Translations under genes and position numbers: made by a program
Assembly: GCA_023460955.1 (NCBI GenBank)
Contig: JAEWOH010000026.1
Span: 1 to 10,823 of the forward strand
Length of the DNA: 10,823 nucleotides
From: Bacillota bacterium
GTDB taxonomy: Bacteria; Bacillota; Clostridia; Acetivibrionales; DSM-1351
Direction of reading: 5' to 3'
Notes under the pieces: generated by a model
The model's input: only the letters and a program-made list of their open reading frames with translations
Told to the model about the DNA's origin: nothing
Database searches by the model: none
In this document: one piece after another, positions 7,297 to 10,823 of the stretch
Layout of the letters: the number at the start of each line of letters is the position of its first letter
Numbering within the stretch: the stretch's first letter is position 1

Positions 7297-7761
7297 TTAG
7301 TATAATTTCATAACCCAGGTCCAATTATTTTCAACTTTAGGACGCTCATACATCATTTCATTTAGGTTTTCATCATCAAAGACTTTTAATAGGTCCATAA
7401 AATCCTCTACAATATGATAATTTTCAAGGGCATCACGTTCTATCCAAAGCATTTCACCCTCATCAGAAGAAACTAATTCTCCATCAAATTGGTTTGTCTT
7501 AAAAAGCAATACGATGTAGCGTTCATCGTTTTCAGTTTGGAATTGCTTTATTCCGCAAATCTGAGGATTATATATGGTTAATCCTGTTTCTTCGAGTATT
7601 TCTCTTTTAATTCCTTGAACAAATGACTCTTCTTTTTCAATATGCCCACCCGGAAAAGTGAAGCCACACCAATCTTCTTTTACCCTGTTTTGCAGCAATA
7701 GTCTATTATCATCAAATATCATACAAAGAGCTGTAACAATTGCTTTTTCGTTTTTTGACAT
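7297..7761 (-). CDS. Nudix hydrolase, MutT/8-oxo-dGTP diphosphatase-like
   Basis: This 154-residue enzyme is headed by a complete Nudix box at residues 39-61 (G39, E45, R53-E54-I-L-E-E-T-G-L). The preceding LLLQNRVKEDWCGFTFPGGH is typical of MutT-like enzymes that remove oxidised nucleoside triphosphates. After the box the chain reads VLLFKTNQFDGELV and EGEMLWIERDALENY, the usual pattern of this subgroup. Substrate preference (8-oxo-dGTP, dihydroneopterin triphosphate or another compound) cannot be settled by sequence. The start at 7761 has a strong ribosome binding site AAGGAG (about 7770-7775) with 8-base spacing. It is the first gene of the operon and is transcribed from a promoter at 7839-7867 on the minus strand. 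Confidence 0.9.
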   Translation of the reverse strand: MSKNEKAIVTALCMIFDDNRLLLQNRVKEDWCGFTFPGGHIEKEESFVQGIKREILEETGLTIYNPQICGIKQFQTENDERYIVLLFKTNQFDGELVSSDEGEMLWIERDALENYHIVEDFMDLLKVFDDENLNEMMYERPKVENNWTWVMKLY

Positions 7762-7838
7762 ATTGTTAACTCCTTACAAGCTAAAAATAATCATTAGTTG
7801 GTACTTTCTTAAATACATTTGCTTGTTTATTAAGATTA

Positions 7839-7867
7839 ATGGTATCAATATTTTTCCATAACGTCAA
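7839..7867 (-). promoter_or_regulatory. Promoter of the Nudix-GNAT-Nudix operon
   Basis: Reading the minus strand, TTGACG (complement of 7862-7867) is followed after exactly 17 bases by TACCAT (complement of 7839-7844). These match the consensus at five and four of six positions. Transcription would start near 7832, about 70 bases ahead of the first Nudix gene. Confidence 0.65.
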
Positions 7868-7882
7868 ATATTCGGAATCCGG

Positions 7883-7911
7883 GTAACAGTTTCAAAACCT
7901 AAAAATATACT
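7883..7911 (+). promoter_or_regulatory. Candidate promoter of the class V aminotransferase gene
   Basis: TATACT (7906-7911, five of six -10 matches) is preceded after 17 bases by GTAACA (7883-7888, four of six -35 matches). Transcription would start near 7918 and give a leader of about 125 bases containing the repeats at 7931-8014. Its -35 lies about 16 bases from the -35 of the divergent Nudix operon, so one regulator could reach both. Confidence 0.5.
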
Positions 7912-7948
7912 ATAAGTAAGAAAATAATCAATGAGATTTTACAAAGCA

Positions 7949-7959
7949 TTGCCTGGCAA
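7949..7959. promoter_or_regulatory. Short palindrome in the aminotransferase leader
   Basis: TTGCC-T-GGCAA is a perfect 5-bp hyphenated palindrome about 30 bases downstream of the predicted transcription start. It could be a protein-binding site or a small RNA hairpin. At this length it could also be chance. Confidence 0.3.
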
Positions 7960-7965
7960 GGTCAA

Positions 7966-8007
7966 AGACTAAATCTCTGAGACTAAATGTCAGAGACTAA
8001 ATCCTAA
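7966..8007. repeat. Three tandem 14-bp repeats in the aminotransferase leader
   Basis: The 9-mer AGACTAAAT begins at 7966, 7980 and 7994, giving a period of exactly 14 bases. The units are AGACTAAATCTCTG, AGACTAAATGTCAG and AGACTAAATCCTAA. TCTCTGA (7974-7980) and TCAGAGA (7990-7996) also form a 7-bp hairpin. The whole block is enclosed by ATGAGATTT (7931-7939) and its exact complement AAATCTCAT (8006-8014). It lies between the candidate promoter and the ribosome binding site of the downstream gene. Confidence 0.75.
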
Positions 8008-8042
8008 ATCTCATGGATTGTACTAAGTAAAAGAGGTTTTCT

Positions 8043-9416
8043 ATGCCTGATTATAGCCAAACGAACAAAACTGACAAACCGAACATATACAGAAATTTTG
8101 TTGTTGGGGTAAATGCCCAAGTTCCCCTTGATAACGGTACATATATAACCGGTATAAACTTTGACAATGCAGCTACCACACCCGCCTTTACAACTGTGGC
8201 AAAGGATGTGCAGGACTTCCTGCCCTGGTATTCATCAACCCACAGAGGCAAGGGTTATAAATCTGTAATATCCACAGATACCTATGAGGCTGGACGTGAT
8301 ATAGTCAAAAGCTTTGTAGGTGCTGGAAGAAATGATGTAATAATATATACTAAAAACACCACAGAAGCTATAAATGTTCTTGCTTGTTCAATGAGCCAAC
8401 AGGGAACAGATAAGGATGTTATTATTTCCACCTGGATGGAGCATGCAGCCAATGACCTGCCCTGGAGGAATAAGTTCAGAGTTGAATATGTTGAGATTGA
8501 TAAATTCGGAAGACTGGATATAAATGATTTTGAGTCCAAACTTAAGAAGCATCAGGGTAAAATAAGGCTTGTTACTGTAACGGGTGCAGCGAATGTAACA
8601 GGCTATCTGAATGACATTTACACTCTAGCAGCACTTACTCATAAATACGGCGCCCAGATACATGTGGATGGCGCACAGCTAGTGCCCCATGTACCTGTTG
8701 ATATGAAACCAGCCGGTACAGCTGAACACCTGGATTATTTGTCTTTTTCAGCTCACAAAATGTATGCGCCTTTTGGCTGCGGAGTACTCATCGGCCCCAA
8801 GGCAGCCTTTGAAAAAGGTACTCCTTATTGCTCTGGAGGAAGTGCCATAAAGCTGGTTACTCATGACCGAATCTGGTGGGAGGAGCCTCCTGCAAAATGT
8901 GAGGCCGGGAGCCCTAACTTACTGGGTGTGGTAGCAATGGTATCGGCTATAAAAACATTAAACAGGATAGGAATGAACAATGCATTCATCCACGAGAAAA
9001 GCCTTCTGAATTACGCCTATGGCAAAATGTGCAACATTCCAGACGTCCATCTCTATAGTCATCCTGACAAACAACAGTCCATAGGCGTAATTCCTTTTAC
9101 TTTAGAGGGGGTTCACCATTCCTTGGTTTCAGCTATTTTATCCTACGAAGCCGGTGTTGCTGTAAGAAACGGGTTCTTCTGTGCCCACCCATACTGCGAA
9201 AGGCTTTTGGGCTACAGTGGGAAGCAGATCGAAGAATTGGCCGATCGGGATGCACTTTTCCCCGGTCTGGTAAGAATCAGCTTCGGCATATACAATACTG
9301 AGGCTGAAATAGACAAATTTACCGGTTTCCTCAGGACACTCATCGCCAACAAGCAGTACTTTGTAAATAAGTACTCCAACTCCAGAGGACTATACAATAT
9401 TAAGAATGAAGTGTAA
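8043..9416 (+). CDS. Class V PLP-dependent aminotransferase, SufS/NifS (cysteine desulfurase)-like
   Basis: This 457-residue PLP enzyme has the fold of cysteine desulfurases, which move sulfur from cysteine to a protein cysteine as persulfide. Visible signatures are INFDNAATTP (38-47), the H134 region in WMEHAAND, D209 in HVDGAQ (pyridine-nitrogen partner), the Schiff-base lysine K239 in SFSAHKMYAPFG, and EAGSPN (287-292). R375 and C380 in VRNGFFCAHP align with the RxGHHC loop of SufS, so a catalytic cysteine is probably present, although the two histidines are replaced by phenylalanines. The ending VRISFGIYNTEAEID is typical of the family. It is about 40-50 residues longer than usual SufS, mainly at the two ends. 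The ribosome binding site AAGAGG (8031-8036) sets the start. No sufB, sufC, sufU or iscU gene is adjacent, so the role may be something other than general iron-sulfur assembly. Confidence 0.9.
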   Translation: MPDYSQTNKTDKPNIYRNFVVGVNAQVPLDNGTYITGINFDNAATTPAFTTVAKDVQDFLPWYSSTHRGKGYKSVISTDTYEAGRDIVKSFVGAGRNDVIIYTKNTTEAINVLACSMSQQGTDKDVIISTWMEHAANDLPWRNKFRVEYVEIDKFGRLDINDFESKLKKHQGKIRLVTVTGAANVTGYLNDIYTLAALTHKYGAQIHVDGAQLVPHVPVDMKPAGTAEHLDYLSFSAHKMYAPFGCGVLIGPKAAFEKGTPYCSGGSAIKLVTHDRIWWEEPPAKCEAGSPNLLGVVAMVSAIKTLNRIGMNNAFIHEKSLLNYAYGKMCNIPDVHLYSHPDKQQSIGVIPFTLEGVHHSLVSAILSYEAGVAVRNGFFCAHPYCERLLGYSGKQIEELADRDALFPGLVRISFGIYNTEAEIDKFTGFLRTLIANKQYFVNKYSNSRGLYNIKNEV

Positions 9417-9649
9417 AGTTAGAAAATACTAGCTCAGCTTTTCGATAATGTAGGAAATTTCGAGGATAGGCTTATAACTTTATACTTAAGATAAATCTGG
9501 TATTGATTAATTAACATTGCCGAGAGTAATATAGTTTTTCAGTTTTCAAAAACGTTTTGAAGGCCCAATAATATCCAACAAAATATTACAATATTAATGT
9601 AAATATGATATAATATGGTAAAGATTCGTGTTTTGTATTGGAGGGTAAG
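9417..9649. other. Intergenic region before the zeta-like gene
   Basis: No reading frame or clear terminator is seen after the aminotransferase stop. A palindrome TTCAAAA-ACG-TTTTGAA occupies 9545-9561, about 25 bases upstream of the next promoter. Its AAACGTTT core resembles LacI-family operators. It is not a good CcpA cre site because the outer G and C positions do not fit. The rest is AT-rich and otherwise unremarkable. Confidence 0.4.
9586..9614 (+). promoter_or_regulatory. Promoter of the zeta-like kinase gene
   Basis: TTACAA (9586-9591, four of six) is followed after exactly 17 bases by a perfect TATAAT (9609-9614). Transcription near 9621 gives a short leader of about 30 bases containing the ribosome binding site GGAGGG (9640-9645). 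Confidence 0.7.
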
Positions 9650-10552
9650 ATGGATTCATACCGCAGACCACTTGATGATGCAAGATTAGTACAGCTTTTT
9701 GCAGAAAACATATTAGAAATAACTAATCCAAGAAAATTAGAAAAAGCAGTTCAGATTATTCTTGAAGCAGAGCTTCAATTAAAAGGAATAGACAATAAAT
9801 CTACTCTTCGATATGATAGTTTTAGATATCCCAATTATGTAGATAGAAAATCTCGAAAAAATCTACATAAACGAATCTTTGAGGAGCTATGCTTCTTTGA
9901 AAGACCAAATAATGATGATAATATAAAGTTAGGGTATGGCGGAGCGTTACCAATAGGGAATAAGCCAGAAAAAGAAAGACAAGCTTATTTTGTAATTGGC
10001 TTACCTGCATCAGGAAAGTCTGGTATAACTAATAATATTTCGGATAAGTATAGGGCTATTATTCTTGACTCTGATTTTGCTAAAAGAAAATTTCCGGAGT
10101 TTAAAATGGATATTGGTGCTTCCTTAGTTCACGAAGAATCTTCAGATATAGTTTTTGGTGAACAAAAGGTTGTAGAATATAGTATGCTAGAGTATTGCTA
10201 CACTGGAGGATTTAATGTTGTTATCCCAATTATTAGTGCAGATGTCCGACGAATTCTATCACTTACAGAAGGACTAAAAACTTATAACTATGACGTTCAT
10301 ATAACTCTTGTAAGTTTAGATAGAAAAAAAGCTACTCAACGAGCATTTAACCGTTTTGTCAAAACAAAAAGATATGTTCCATTAAGTTTAATTTTTGACG
10401 AGTATGCAAATGACCCAATATTATCATATTATAGATTAAGAGATAAGTCCTGTTTTAAAAGTTATGGTAAAGTCTCGACAGACGTACCGTTTGGTTGTCC
10501 CCCTAAGTTTATTGAGGGAAGTGAAGGAAATCCGGCTAAAATGTTTGAATAA
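9650..10552 (+). CDS. Zeta-toxin-like P-loop kinase with extra N-terminal domain
   Basis: This 300-residue protein has a Walker A motif, GLPASGKS, at 117-124. It is followed by ILDSDFAKRKFPEF (D140/D142), GASLVHEESSD (156-166) and a late arginine cluster, KKATQRAFNRFVKTKRYVP (226-244, with R231, R235, R241). This order matches the zeta-toxin/UDP-N-acetylglucosamine kinase fold. In known members that fold phosphorylates cell-wall precursors and is held in check by an epsilon antitoxin. The first 110 or so residues are helical and charged and form an additional domain. Such an extension is self-inhibitory in E. coli EzeT, but that role here is inference. No epsilon-like gene lies upstream. The ATG at 9650 is chosen because GGAGGG ends 4 bases earlier. 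A TTG at 9638 would place the ribosome binding site inside the gene. Base composition is lower in GC than the aminotransferase, suggesting transfer. Confidence 0.8.
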   Translation: MDSYRRPLDDARLVQLFAENILEITNPRKLEKAVQIILEAELQLKGIDNKSTLRYDSFRYPNYVDRKSRKNLHKRIFEELCFFERPNNDDNIKLGYGGALPIGNKPEKERQAYFVIGLPASGKSGITNNISDKYRAIILDSDFAKRKFPEFKMDIGASLVHEESSDIVFGEQKVVEYSMLEYCYTGGFNVVIPIISADVRRILSLTEGLKTYNYDVHITLVSLDRKKATQRAFNRFVKTKRYVPLSLIFDEYANDPILSYYRLRDKSCFKSYGKVSTDVPFGCPPKFIEGSEGNPAKMFE

Positions 10553-10572
10553 GTGTATTATGGTGGTATAAT
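10545..10572 (+). promoter_or_regulatory. Candidate internal promoter for the small downstream gene
   Basis: A perfect extended -10, TGGTATAAT (TATAAT at 10567-10572), lies just past the stop of the zeta-like gene. TTGAAT (10545-10550) lies 16 bases upstream and overlaps the end of that gene. Transcription would begin near 10579 with only about 17 bases of leader, enough for the ribosome binding site at 10583-10589. The small gene could therefore be expressed independently of the kinase. Confidence 0.55.
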
Positions 10573-10595
10573 TATGTTATATGGAGGTGTTTATC

Positions 10596-10820
10596 ATGCC
10601 AAGGGTTATAGCCAAGACAATAAAATCTGGAAGAAATAGGTGTAGAAGACGTTTGGGACGATCAACAGGACAAAGTCATTCGTTAATAACTAAGATAAAT
10701 GAAAATGCATATAAAAAAGATACAGATGAACTTGATAAGGCAATTGCTACATTGCGTAATGGAACAAAAAAGGATTTAAGAGCCAAGTACAAAGAATACC
10801 TTGAAAAGTGTCATGCTTAA
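10596..10820 (+). CDS. Small basic protein of unknown function downstream of the zeta-like kinase
   Basis: This is a complete 74-residue frame, starting at the ATG at 10596 with an optimal ribosome binding site GGAGGTG (10583-10589) six bases upstream. The in-frame ATG at 10581 overlaps that site and is rejected. The N-terminal 25 residues are strongly basic and arginine-rich (KTIKSGRNRCRRRLGR). The remaining 45 or so residues look like two charged helices, ending KKDLRAKYKEYLEKC. There are two cysteines and no membrane segment. I do not recognise a family. The basic start suggests contact with nucleic acid or with an acidic partner. It lies 43 bases after the kinase stop on the same strand, with a candidate promoter of its own. 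A role as antitoxin or accessory partner is possible but unproven. The window ends three bases after its stop, so further partners may follow. Confidence 0.75.
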   Translation: MPRVIAKTIKSGRNRCRRRLGRSTGQSHSLITKINENAYKKDTDELDKAIATLRNGTKKDLRAKYKEYLEKCHA

Positions 10821-10823
10821 GAC

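Noticed and set aside
7931..8014. CRISPR-like array
   Set aside because: The repeats are 14 bases and directly adjacent, with no unique spacers, so the structure is a short tandem repeat.
9545..9561. CcpA cre site
   Set aside because: The central ACGT fits, but the outer G and C positions of the cre consensus are missing on both strands.
9638..9650. TTG at 9638 as the start of the zeta-like gene
   Set aside because: GGAGGG at 9640-9645 would then be coding, and the ATG at 9650 follows it directly.
967..9650. TGGAGGGTAAGA occurs both before valS and before the zeta-like gene
   Set aside because: It is a shared 12-base ribosome-binding stretch. Such matches are expected among strong translation signals, and the flanks differ.

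Overview
The window looks like chromosomal DNA of a low-to-moderate GC Firmicute of the class Clostridia. The evidence is strong purine-rich ribosome binding sites, TTGACA/TATAAT-type promoters, a T-box leader in front of valS, and an AT-rich protein style. A mesophilic clostridium of the Ruminiclostridium (cellulolytic Clostridium) type is my best guess, but it is an inference from sequence style.

Layout. Positions 1-69 (minus) hold the first 23 codons of a gene that looks like an insertion-sequence transposase. A well-formed promoter (213-241) then drives a T-box leader (about 248-613) that controls a two-gene unit: an 80-residue membrane protein of unknown function and valyl-tRNA synthetase (valS, start corrected to 981). 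A strong hairpin at 3733-3780 closes that unit. A methyl-accepting chemotaxis protein with an extracytoplasmic dCache-like sensor follows (3972-6050). It converges on a three-gene minus-strand operon (7761 down to 6281): Nudix hydrolase, GNAT acetyltransferase, Nudix hydrolase. Between the convergent units lies a 100-bp imperfect inverted-repeat element (6149-6248). Back-to-back promoters at 7839-7911 separate the Nudix operon from a class V aminotransferase of the SufS/NifS type (8043-9416). The aminotransferase leader carries three exact-period 14-bp repeats nested between inverted repeats. The right end (9586-10820) is visibly more AT-rich and holds a zeta-toxin-like P-loop kinase with an extra N-terminal domain, then a small basic 74-residue protein with its own candidate promoter.

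How the parts fit. The valS unit should be switched on when uncharged tRNA-Val accumulates. The UGGU in the T-box matches an ACCA tRNA end, which fits Val. The Nudix/GNAT operon looks like a nucleotide or metabolite clean-up set whose substrates cannot be read from sequence. The most interesting candidates are the zeta-like kinase plus small-protein pair (a possible toxin-antitoxin or self-inhibited toxin unit lacking a recognisable epsilon gene), the T-box-controlled small membrane protein, and the repeat-rich leader of the aminotransferase. None of these is proven novel from sequence alone.
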